Positions 34,301 to 44,833 of a stretch of DNA of 64,000 bases are shown one piece after another. The notes below the pieces were generated by a model, which was not told the origin of the DNA, did not search any database, and was given only the letters and a program-made list of their open reading frames with translations. Origin of the DNA: Gnetum montanum (Eukaryota; Streptophyta; Gnetopsida; Gnetales; Gnetaceae). The stretch's first letter is position 1; every line of letters starts with the position of its first letter. Location of the stretch: the NCBI GenBank assembly GCA_015680685.1, contig MNCI01022611.1, forward strand, positions 2,160,033-2,224,032. Direction: 5' to 3'. Position numbers and translations under genes: made by a program.

Positions 34301-34318
34301 TCCCTGGCAATGGCGCCA
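34301..34318 (-). promoter_or_regulatory. Primer binding site (tRNA-Asp type)
   Basis: TGGCGCCATTGCCAGGGA on the minus strand, one base inside the 5' LTR. It is closer to the tRNA-Asp end than the site in the element at 7169. Confidence 0.9.
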
Positions 34319-34319
34319 A

Positions 34320-35292
34320 TGTTGAGTGGCGAGGTATCCCTACACTCAACCATATGAAATGAGTGTAGCACACATGATCCGGTCGAACTCCACAGACTAA
34401 ATGCCTAAACGCCCAATGGAACACTTGGGGTTAATCATTCGTTGTCTTCCTAGAGTTACTTGTTGTTGTCATGGTGTATGGTTAAGTAAGTCCGAGGTAT
34501 ATGATTTTTTTGGTCTTTTATGGTTTTATGTCTTCTACGCTAAGAGTAAAGGGTTAAGAAACTAACTAACTCTAACTAATGTCCTAAGTCTAAATTAACT
34601 AGCATCAGCATCCATTCCCACTTACCGTACACACCCTGAACTATGCAACTATGGCTACCAAACACTAATCGTTACTGGGATCACCACACGTAACGCACGT
34701 GCTCGAAGTGGTCATACTGAGGCACCTAACTAGCCTAAGTGTGATGCGCAGCTGATTCCTTAACTAGCTGTACACGTCCGTAGATGCTCGCAATCAAGTC
34801 GTACTTGTCCCATGTTCTAGGAGACAAGGGGGAGAGAATCTAATCGTGATGAGTAGCCAATTCCTTGGTTAGCTGTACACATTCGTCAATGCTCGTAACC
34901 AAGTCGTACTCATGCCGTGCTAACAATAGGTAAGAAGTAACATGTAAGAAAACCTATCCATGTACTGCAAGGTTTATCCACAAAGCTCGTCTTTATTACC
35001 GTACACAACTTGTGTTCAGGTACAAAGCTGCCCGAATAAAGAACCATTCACTTGGGGGACTCCTACTACGGGCACATGGAAAATATTCTATCTCTGGGGT
35101 GATCAATCTGCCAGAGCTTCGCTACTTATAGCCTAGGATGAGAAATGAGGGGAGTGCTACCTCTTATTTATAGATTTGGTGGTGGACCGCGATATCGCGT
35201 ATGTGATATTGCAGGGGACGACACGATATCGTAGGGGATGACGCGATATCGCGACGGTCGTGATATCGCGTATGTGATATCGCATCTCATCA
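34320..35292 (-). repeat. 5' LTR of deleted Athila-like element
   Basis: Nearly identical to 27961-28909, with one or two more palindrome units (35185-35290). The inner border reads CTCAACA because of one substitution. Confidence 0.93.
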
Positions 35293-35352
35293 GGTTGTGA
35301 ACATCAAATATTAGAGTAACTATAATGTTAATAATAACTTGACTATGAAGAT

Positions 35353-36969
35353 CATTGAACTTAGAATTGGGGGGGTGGGGGGTGGGGCAGGGCTGGGTGT
35401 GGGGTCAGGAAGGAGAAGGGGGAAGGGGAAGAGGAGAAACTACATGAATAAGTTGTCCAAATCAAAAAATTCTTCAACACAAAAGCACACTAAATTTTAC
35501 ATGGTTCCCCAACATGGGTACAACACACTTGGAGGGTAGATCACTTGCACATCTTTAGATTTTGTTTCTTCAAAAATGTGGTTTAGAGGACACCACAACC
35601 TTTACAAGATTTGAGCTACACTATGGAGAGTTTTGTTACTGCAAAATCTCTCAACCCTGCAAGGTTCCAACAAGCTCAAAATGTGGTTTGAAGGGCACAA
35701 CACCCTATAACAGCTCTAAGCTTCACTTCAAAGTGATTTGATGCCATGAATCCACTCAACCATGCAAGGTCCCAACAAGCCCAAAATGTGGTTTGAAGGG
35801 CACCACACCCTATACAAGCTCTAAGTTCCTCTCCAGAGTGATTCAACATCATGAATCCACTCAATCTTGCAAGGTCCCAACACACTTAGAATATGATTTC
35901 TTGGATTCCAAAACCTTTACAATTTGAGCTCTACTCTAGAGTATTGTGGTGCTACACCAACACTCAATCCTGTAGGATTCCAATAAGCTCAAGGATGATG
36001 CCTTCCCACAAGAAGCACATCAACCCCATTAGACAGCAAAAGAGAAACAAAAATTACAAGGAAAGGATGAAAGTAATTTTGTTGATCCTTGTACTTTGAG
36101 GTACATCACACTTTGATCACTTACAATGGTACAAAAGATAGTACAATGAGGTACAAGAATAATAGAATAATGTATATAATGATTACTTGATGTTGCACTT
36201 GATAGTCCATAATACTTGCCAATTTTCCATTAGAATGAATTGTTCTTATAGACTAGATGTTTCCAAAATCACCTCAAAATTTGTGCAATAGCTATCTAAT
36301 GATCACTGGAGACATCTTCTTTGAGACTAAGATGTCTTTCTGCATCAGAATTTCATTTGAGAGAGACATCTTCTTTATAAGGGAGGTGTCTCTTAGGAGA
36401 CATCTTCTTCACACAGGAGACATGTACTATTTTTGAGAGATGTCTTCTTTTGGTCTTCTTCAATTATGGCAAGATGTCTATTATTTTTGGAAGACTTCTA
36501 TTCTTTAGGGGAGGCATCTCTTCTATAGGTTGCAAAAAATAAAAATGCTCGTTTTGATGCTAGAAGCCTTTGGATGCCTCCAACCAAGTTCCCATAGATC
36601 CTATATACCTCATAAACTCATCAAAATGAGCCAAAAACACTTTGAAATATGCCAAAACATCCAAGAATAATCCTTAACAAAAATCAACATAAATAGACAT
36701 ATTTTACTTGAATTCTTTGTATTCGTCCATGCTCCCTTGAGTTCTTGTGATCTTGACTTTGATTGTGAGTCCTTGAGTCCTTTGCTCTTACTCCTAATTT
36801 GCTTATGAGGTCCTTTTCCATGCCTATTATGAAGTCCTTGTCCCAATCTTCATTCTTGCCATTGCTCTATGAAAGTATTTGTGTTCATCATCGTGTCCCA
36901 TAAACACAACACCATGCAAACATCCTTTATTCTTCAATTTTCTTAAGGTTTTGACATACCAAAAAGTCA
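35353..36969 (-). repeat. 3' LTR of Sirevirus-like element, with internal tandem repeats
   Basis: About 1.6 kb. It contains a G-rich tract (35370-35437), about four units of a roughly 105-bp tandem repeat (35570-35890, with the words AAAATGTGGTTT and GGGCACCACACCCTATAC), and a cluster of AGACATCT/AGATGTCT motifs (36308-36530). It is longer than its partner because of extra repeat units. Confidence 0.82.
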
Positions 36970-37050
36970 AAAATGTTCCCATTTTTGGTAATGTTTAAAA
37001 CTTAAGAAAATGGGTTAGTATAATCACAATATCATAATATACTAAGCACT

Positions 37051-37064
37051 TCTCCCCCTTTTTG
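37051..37064 (-). promoter_or_regulatory. Sirevirus-type polypurine tract
   Basis: CAAAAAGGGGGAGA on the minus strand, 82 bp before the 3' LTR border. Confidence 0.6.
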
Positions 37065-39136
37065 AACATGAAAAAAAAAGGGAATGAAGGAGTCACATTT
37101 CTAAGAAGTAAAATTTGTTGCTAAAGATATATCATTTTTGAACAAAAACATATAGTTTTGGAGAGCCATTGCATAATGAGCATATCCATTCTCACAAAAA
37201 TCTCTCCTCTTGTATGGACAACACCCAAAAGAATCTATCCAAATACCTATAAAAATATTTCATAACATAATTATGCATAACATACAAACATTTTGCAAGA
37301 GAAGCATATAAAGAATACATAGCTCATTAATTTTATAAGGCTAATGATGTAAAACTAGTGTTTATCAAGAGTAGCTCTTTATCTATCCACAACAACTAGA
37401 AACATGCTTGATCCAAGCCTTTCAAGAGCAAGTAACATCTCTCTAAACCAATATCCTTTTAATAATCTAAGAGCAATTTCAAGACAAGTGAATAAAAACA
37501 TGCATATTCAACTTTTAAGCAATAAATCTTATCATGCTAAAAAGGGCAAAATATAAAAGATCACAACCAAGCATCTAGAAAATTCATAAGCTAATATATG
37601 ATAAAAAAATTGCCTATATATATACCTTATGACTTATCGAAAGAAATTATGAACACCTTTTCTAGAACCAATGAGAGTACTTGATATTTCTAAGGAGAGT
37701 ACATCTCAAAAAAATATTTGCAATAAGGATCTTAGGCACCTAAAAAGAAACATTCTTAGTAACCAAAAGAGCTCACCAGTAAGTTCATATAAAGTTCAAG
37801 AAATTTTACCAATAAAGATCATCTTTAGATAAGAATTGTAAAATACTACTAGATGAATAGGCTCTTATTTTCTCATTTTTAGATGAGGGTATTAGAGTGG
37901 AGAGTCTTGGTTGCTTAAGTGTATTTTGGTAGAAGTTCCAAAAGACTTCCCCTATACTGATGGCCTCTTGGATGATAAGGTATAGACTCCCCTTGCATAT
38001 GTGTAGATTCTAATGCTCCCTCTGGATCCCTTTTGGATCAAATTTTTCTTTTCTCATCAAAGTATTATTCCTATAAATCAACATTAAGATTAAGTGTGGA
38101 GACTAGAGTCTCCTATTAATTGTACTAATAGATCCTCCAGAAATGTTTCTTTAGAAGATTCATGATTTTCATTAAAGATACCAATTCAAATGCTTTAATC
38201 TTCCAAAAGAGATGAGCTTTGTGATATCAAAGGGAAGCACAATGTATAATGAAATTTTAACACAAGGCCTTTAGTTTTGAAACAAAGTTAAGAATATGAA
38301 AAAATGATTTTTCAATAAAAAAGTTAGAAGTTTACAAGTACCACAAACTTTCATTTAATCAAATATTCTAAAAGATACCATGATCAAATATTCTAACAAT
38401 ACCAAATATCTTCTCTTGTAAGTGCTTATGTTAACATTTGTAGATTATTGGAGCTAACATCCCATAGCTTGAAATAAAGTAAGCACATATCAACACAACT
38501 TAGTCTTTCTTAATTCTCCAAAATAAATACTAACAAAGTATTTAGTAAGTAAGGAAATAGAAACTTACCTTGACTTATTGTACTTACAATTGAAAATTAA
38601 GGTGCCTAAAGTGCTAGAGATTGATATTCCTCTTTCGAGGTCTCTCTTCTTGCATATACTTCTTCAATTTCCAAGGCTTTTCTCCCTTCTACAAACTGGC
38701 TAGATAGTGTCTTCTCATTCTCAGGTTTCTTCCTCTTGATTCTTCAAACTTTTGAAACTCCCTTGTTCTTCTGAGTTGTCCAGTCTTTCTTGAATCCTTT
38801 CCGATTTATTTGCCTATCCTTTTTACCCTACAAAAAATCCCTTCTAGGCACATTTGGATAAGACTAAGAAGTTTTATTATGTGACCAAGTGCTTATGTGA
38901 TAATATTTTAAATTTCACTCCATTATTTATGCCAGAATTTATGACAATAATAACATCTAATCTTCCTATTGTAGTAAAAGTGATTACAATGATCAAACCT
39001 TGGTGCTTTTGATTGGTTTGGAGCTACTTCTAATTGGGATGTAGTACCTCTTGTCACTTCAATCTTTGGAGAGTCCTTTTGTTGGGATGGAGTTTGTGTA
39101 GATTCCTATTCTTAGGAATAACATCATAGCTCACTT
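37065..39136 (-). other. Interior of Sirevirus-like element without recognised genes
   Basis: AT-rich, with no conserved pol block in any frame. It may be highly decayed 3' coding or untranslated sequence. Confidence 0.5.
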
Positions 39137-39720
39137 TCATCTTATGGACTTCTTCCTTGTCCAAGAACCATTTGAAGGGATTCCTTTTTTTTTGACCAAC
39201 CTTTCATTCATAAGTTTAGCATTTGCAATTTCTTCCTTAGCTTGCTCATAAGACAAGCTTAGCTTTTCACTCTTAGCCCTTACGTTTGAGATTTCTTTTA
39301 TAAGATTAGGAATTGTTGTATTTAATAAGGAAATTTTATGAACCTTTGTTTTAACTTGCTTGTTCAACTTTACACAAAGACTTTCTAACTTACACAATAG
39401 GTCATACCTCTCTTCCTCATTCTCTAATTGATCATCATCATCAGAAAGGCCAACATCGTCATCTATGAGAGCCATATGGATGAGATGAGAATCTTTTAAG
39501 GTGTCATGTACCTCTTCCTTGCTTGGGTCATCATCATCCCAATTTGTAAAGAAATTTTTTATCTTTTTATCTTCTTGAGTTGATTTTTCTTCATCATCCC
39601 AACTTGTATGGCTGTTACTATTTCTCATTTCTTCACTATATTCTTTCATTTGAAACCTATATGGATTGGGACATTTGAAGGCCATATAGCCTCTTCCATC
39701 ACATATCTAGCATTCCATAG
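39137..39720 (-). pseudogene. Copia-type Gag C-terminal remnant
   Basis: Begins with a broken zinc knuckle: Cys, a stop in place of Trp, then ICDGRGYMAFKC, where the His is now Tyr. An open stretch of 182 codons (39685-39137) follows, with the acidic HTSWDDEEKST and HMALIDDDVGLSDDDD blocks. It ends in a coiled-coil-like part (YDLLCKLESLCVKLNKQVK onward). This order, knuckle, acid stretch, MAL word, coiled coil, is typical of Sirevirus Gag tails. Confidence 0.7.
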
Positions 39721-39958
39721 AAAAAATTATCAAAATTTGAAAGTTTAGATTGCTTACCTTTACTGTTACCTTTGTTGTCCAAAGTGTTACTGATGAGTTG
39801 AATGCATCCATCCAAGCTAAATACCAAAACTCTGAACCTCATGTACTTAAAGATTTTTTGCATTGTAAAGGTGATCCCATTGAACATTGGTGACTTGATA
39901 TAAGATCCTCCTTCCATTGTTCACTCTTGAATTGTTACACTCAAAACTAGGAGTACTA

Positions 39959-39971
39959 GGCTCTGATACCA
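39959..39971 (-). promoter_or_regulatory. Primer binding site (initiator tRNA-Met)
   Basis: TGGTATCAGAGCC on the minus strand, nine bases from the LTR, as in copia elements of the Sirevirus type (ATCCTCAAG spacer). Confidence 0.85.
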
Positions 39972-39980
39972 CTTGAGGAT

Positions 39981-41331
39981 TGTTGAACTTAGAAGGCGAG
40001 GGAGGGTGGAGGGATATGAATAAGTTTACCAAATCAAAAAATTCTTCAACATAAAAGAACACCAAATTTTATGTGGTTCCCCACCTGGAGTACTTCATGC
40101 TCGGAGGGTAGATCACTTGCATACCTCCAGACTTTGTTTCTTAAAAAATGTGGTTTAGAGGACACCACAACCTTTACAAGATTTGAGCTTTGCTATGGAG
40201 AGTATCATTGCGGAAAAATCTCTCAACCCCACAAGATCCCAACAAGCTCAAAATGTGGTTTGAAGGGCACCATACCCTATACAAGCTTTAAGCTCTACTC
40301 CAGAGTGATTTGACACCACGAATCCACTCAACCTTGCAAAGTCCCAACAAGCTTAATCTTGCAAGATCCCACCAAGCTCAAGGATGATGCCTTCTTGAAA
40401 GAAGCAGATCAACCTTGCAAGGCAGAAAAAGAGAAACAAAAATGATAAGGAAAGGATGCAACTAATTTTTTTGATCCTTGTACTTTGAGGTACATCACAC
40501 TTTGACCACTTACAATAGTACAAAAGATAGGACAATGAGGTACAATAACAATAGAATGATGTATACAATGATTGCTTAATGTTGACACTTTATAGTTCAT
40601 AATACTTGCTAATTTTCTAATAGAATGAAGTCTTCTTATAGTCTAGATGTTTTTGAAATCACCTTAGAATTCATGCAATAGCTATCTAATGGTCACTAGA
40701 GATGTCTTCTTCGAGACTGAGACATCTTTTTGCCTGAGACTTTCATTCAAGAAAGATGTCTTCTTCACAAGGGAGACATCTTCTTCACAAAGGAGAAATC
40801 TACTATTTTTGAGAGATGTCTTCTTTGGATCTCCTTCAATTCTAGCAATACATCTACTGTTTTTGGAAGACATCTACTCTTTAGGGGAGATGTCTCTTCT
40901 ATAGGCCCCAAAAATAAAACTACTTTTTTTTGATGATAAGAGCCTTTGGATACCTCTAACCAAGTCCCCATAGACTCTCTAACCTCATAAACTCATCAAA
41001 ATGAGCCAAAAACATTCCAAAATATGCTAAAAGATCTAGGAATCATCCTCAACATAAATAGATACATTTTGCTTGAATTCTTTGTATTCTTTCATGTTCC
41101 CTTGAGTTCTTGTGATCTTGAATTTTCTTGTTAGTCCTTGAGTCCTTTGCTCTTACTCCTAATTTGTTTATGAGGTCCTTGCCCATGCCTATTATGAAGT
41201 CCTTGTCCCAATTTTTGTTCTTGCCATTTCTCTAGGAACTCTTTGTCTAGAATCTTGTCGTGTAAATATAACAACATGTAAACATCCTTTGTTCTCCAAT
41301 TTTATTAAGGTTTTGACACATCAAAAGGTCA
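39981..41331 (-). repeat. 5' LTR of Sirevirus-like element
   Basis: About 1.35 kb, alignable with 35353-36969. It has fewer tandem units and lacks the long G-rich tract. Its inner border reads TCAACA before the primer site. The motif cluster lies at 40690-40915. Confidence 0.82.
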
Positions 41332-41621
41332 AAAAACTAATAATCATTGACTATTTGATATAATACATCACCTATCTAGGCCAATCATCATGCATGACAT
41401 ATGTACAACTATTGGGTCAAGACACTCATGAATGTTAATTAATAACTATTAGATTACATTATAGCTAGTATTAACCTTATGACTACCCTAGCTTCTAGCT
41501 TCCCACTACCAATATAAAAATAAGTTTGATATTAACTATATGAATAATCACAAGTGACATAGGTCAAATTACAAATTGCAATCTACACAATTCTTTCCCA
41601 TTGACTGATTAGTCATTCTAG
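41332..41621. other. Short spacer between two LTR elements
   Basis: No feature recognised. Confidence 0.5.
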
Positions 41622-42604
41622 TGTAGGAACACATCTTTCGATCCCCTTGTTCTTTCCTACATGTGTGTTTTGTAGGTTTTAGGCTCTGTGGAGATGTCTT
41701 CAAGGTCAAGGAGATGTCTTGGTTAGGTGTGGAGTCTTCACAGAAGATGTCTTGGATCTAGTAAAAGACATCTTAGATTTGGAGAAGATGTTTTGCTTGT
41801 AGAAGAAACATCTTAGGGAAGATGTTTCCCCAATAGTGTAGATGTCTTGAGCAAGACATCTTGCCTAGGAAGAGATGTCTTACCCAAAGAGGTGGCATAT
41901 CTTGAAAATAGTAGACATGTTGATCAAGAGTTATGTTTTTATAGGATATGACTCACACATGTTAGAGATAACTTGTATGGCTAGGAAACTTTTGGAATTG
42001 GCTATTTCAAGTTTGAAAACAACTAGAAGATGGAGAAAAAAAAAAGATAAAAACAACATGGGAACTCCAAGTTGAGCTTGTGGAAGGTTTTCCAAGGTTT
42101 TTTTATCTTGTTTTCTTAATAAATTTGTCCATGTTTTCATGCTTGTAAAGGGTGGATAGAGAGAGAGAGAGAGAGAAATCTCGGTGAAAGCTCTTTAGTT
42201 TAGGAGAGCTTGGAAAGTGTGTGGAAGAGCACATCGAGTGGGTGCAGGTGTTGTTGTAGCTCTAAGATCAATGTGTGTGGATTGGCCTATGTGTTCTTGT
42301 CTCTTGTTTACTTCTCTAATTTTAAATAATAGTCTTAGGTTGTGGGAGAGATTTTCTGTTGGTTGTGTCTTGCATTGAGAACAACCATTATGTGATTGTA
42401 AAGCCTCATGCACTATAATATCATTTGAGTATTTTGAAAGGTTTTAATGTTTGTGGATCTTTGGAACTCGATTATAACCTTCTATTTTAAATAGTTGAAG
42501 ATTTCTAGTTTTCTTATTTTCTAGAAAAAGTTATTTTCTTTTCATAATATTTGGATTTAGTATTTGAAAGTGATTAATTATTGGAGTGAACCTGCTCCAA
42601 TGTT
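41622..42604 (+). repeat. 5' LTR of chromovirus-type element
   Basis: Starts TGTAGGAACACATCTT and ends near CTCCAATGTTA. It has about ten AGATGTCT/AGACATCT-type motifs at 41692-41925 and a GA microsatellite at 42158-42177. The same family forms the solo LTR at 54138-55121 (reverse) and the fold-back at 56260-56603. Confidence 0.8.
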
Positions 42605-42617
42605 ATTGGTATCACAA
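42605..42617 (+). promoter_or_regulatory. Primer binding site, degraded (tRNA-Met type)
   Basis: TTGGTATCACAAC directly after the LTR keeps the TGGTATCA core of the tRNA-Met primer site. Confidence 0.6.
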
Positions 42618-42679
42618 CTTTGTGTTAAGATTTGTATTTATTATTACTTGGAATTGCTTGAGGATTTTGTCTAGTTTGG

Positions 42680-43764
42680 ATGACACCTAAGAAGAAATAG
42701 GTTCAGGCTTTGAATAAGGATATGGGAAGCGTGACAGTTTCCTTTTAGATGATGGTTGCTTGGTTGGATAAAATTAACCCTGATGGGGATAGAAATGTTG
42801 GTCCTAGCCATATCTAGACATGCGCAGGTGAAGAGCATGCATGTTCATATCAAGAAGTTTCATAACTAGGTGAAGATGAAGTAGATGATGAGGAAGAACA
42901 ATCTAGCTAGGGGAGTGTAGGAACCCATTAGCGAAGGATTCCAATGGAAGGCAATATTATTGTTTTAGTAAGAATTTTGAGGACTCCAATAGTGGTTAAT
43001 ACTTCTTCTCTAGGTAAGCTTGATGAGGAAGATGAGGCAAGGATTGCTAGAGTGTTCAAAAATGATGCAAGACTTCTATATGTGAAGTTGAGGACTTTTA
43101 ATGATGTAGGTGGCACCAATGCTTTTGCAAGTTGATTGAAGGAACTTGAGAAGCATTTTCAGTTGGAAGAGGTACTTAATAACTTAAGGGTACCTATTTT
43201 TGAATCCAAATTAGGAGGTATGGCTCCTACTTGGTGCAAAAAGGAGTCCTATGGTTATGAAAGATGAAATGGTCAATAGATCAAAGGTTGAAATCTTATG
43301 AAATGTAGGTTGAAAATAAAATTTGAATAGTCTCATTAGACGAAAGAGACTATTATGAAGTTGAAATTCCTAAGGCAAGGTGACAAGGTTGTTAAAAGAA
43401 TTTTACATTAAGTTTTGTGATCTATTCCATTAAGCTAAAGTGAACTAGGAAGGATGTGAACATGTTTCATTCTTTTTAGGAGGTCTCAAAATGGTGTATC
43501 AATAAGAGTTTTTTTCTCATGAGTCATAAGATCTTGATGAGACTTATGATTTGACATTCAAGGTTGAAAAGAAATTAAGTGGATTTGGAAATAGGAGCAA
43601 AGAAACTTCTAAGAGAAAGAAGAAGGGATCCAAATACAAAAAGGAACCTAAGTTCAAATCTAAAGACAAGGATGACAACCATGATAAGAAGATTGAAAGA
43701 GGTGATGAGAAGGGCAAAGCCAACAAGGACCAAGATAAGGAAGATGAGGGTTAAGGTAGCAACT
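42680..43764 (+). pseudogene. Gag of chromovirus-type element, first part
   Basis: ATG at 42680 (MTPKKK, then a stop). The capsid part (EDEARIARVFKND, VGGTNAFAS, KHFQLEEV, GGMAPTWCKKE) at 43020-43260 matches the gag-only element at 18.5-20.3 kb. A lysine-rich part (SKRKKKGSKYKKEPKF, 43611-43660) follows. Coding is cut at 43764 by the element at 43765-53012. Several stops are present. Confidence 0.75.
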
Positions 43765-44639
43765 TGATGAGTGGTGAGGTACCCCTATTCCCAACCATAT
43801 GAATCACAAGTGTTCACACATGATTTAGTTGAATTCCATGGATGGGACTATTTGTGGCATCTAGATCATTATGCTTTAATCGTAGTTCACTGTCTTCCCA
43901 CTTCGACTAGTGGTAACTTTGTCATGTATGGTTTAGTCCAAAGTGAGGCATATGATGTTGTTTAATCTTATGTTGCACCTAATGATGATAAAGAGATAAA
44001 TTAATCAAGCTAATGAACAATGAAAAATAAGATCTAAACTAGCCTATGTGCAATGAGTATCCATCCCTAATCATCTGTAGATGCCTTGGACTTCATATAA
44101 CTACCATTGGGATTGGCAAGCATACGTCATTGGGTATGCCAAATGATACACTGCTAGATTACCAAGTACTTACACTTAAGTGCTTATGATTAAGTCGTAC
44201 TCATTGCACTTAATGAAAGGAATAGTAAATAGCAATAAATGGAAACATTACTAAAGAAAATAGTAAATAATTAAAGTAATAATAAATCTAAGTGAATGCA
44301 ACAATGATGGAAGTAATCTCAATCTTTATTTCCAGTCATGTAACATGTCCAATTACATCACACTCAAACAAAGGTGTTGTATGATTACAACACATCACAC
44401 TGTAGACATGCACTAAGAATAATAGAACTTGAATTCAGAAATCTAAGAAAGACTATAAAAAACTGAGAACTAAAACTATATCCCAACTATGCATCCAAGT
44501 GTTGTATTTATAGGCTTAGCATAAAAGAGCTAATATTGGATATTCAACATCATTTCTTGGGACTCAATATCATGTATCCAATATTGGAGCCTTAATATCA
44601 GGTATTCGATATCAAGGCTGATACAATGATGGCTCATCA
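43765..44639 (-). repeat. 3' LTR of ORF-bearing Athila-like element
   Basis: Element-orientation TGATGAG to CTCATCA, with a TATAAATA box (complement of 44505-44512). Near its start it has degraded GATATTG/GATATCG units. Confidence 0.9.
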
Positions 44640-44652
44640 TAACCCCACTATT
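44640..44652 (-). promoter_or_regulatory. Polypurine tract of ORF-bearing element
   Basis: Minus strand AATAGTGGGGTTA directly before the 3' LTR, a mutated form of the family tract. Confidence 0.6.
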
Positions 44653-44833
44653 GAATGAAAACTTGTCCTTGAGTTAAACAAAATGAGAAATAAGTTCTTT
44701 ACAAAAATTGGTGGAAAGTATGGAATTATTGATTGACTTAGATAAACAAACAAATAAAAAAATGCACTTATACATGTCACAGTGATGGTTACAAAAATTG
44801 GACACAAAATTACAAGACATAACTCAAGGAAGC

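Larger units (their letters stand above)
27961..35292 (-). mobile_element. Athila-like LTR element with RT, RNase H and integrase deleted
   Basis: A 7.3-kb minus-strand element flanked by a perfect GGTTG duplication (27956-27960 and 35293-35297). LTRs lie at 34320-35292 (5') and 27961-28909 (3'). It has the tRNA-Asp primer site, gag and protease, then a jump from the linker before RT straight to the region after integrase. It is a close relative of the element at 7169-16783, with which gag, protease and the 3' region are collinear. The two LTRs are very similar, making it the youngest large insertion here. It would need proteins from a relative to move. Confidence 0.93.
35353..41331 (-). mobile_element. 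Sirevirus-like Ty1/copia derivative, gag only
   Basis: Minus-strand element with 5' LTR 39981-41331, primer site at 39959-39971 (tRNA-Met), a gag C-terminal remnant and 3' LTR 35353-36969. A purine tract of the Sirevirus type (CAAAAAGGGGGAGA) lies at 37051-37064, well inside the 3' LTR border, as in Sireviruses that carry several tracts. I see no protease, integrase or RT in the 3-kb interior. No clear target duplication is found; the left outer border is altered (CA for TG). Confidence 0.75.

Noticed and set aside
35185-35292. Regularly spaced palindromes that might be called a CRISPR-like array
   Set aside because: Units are short, spacing is irregular, it lies in a plant LTR, and no cas genes are present.
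40682-40971. Overlapping frames on both strands in the Sirevirus-like LTR
   Set aside because: They result from the AGACATCT/AGATGTCT motif array, which lacks stops in several frames.
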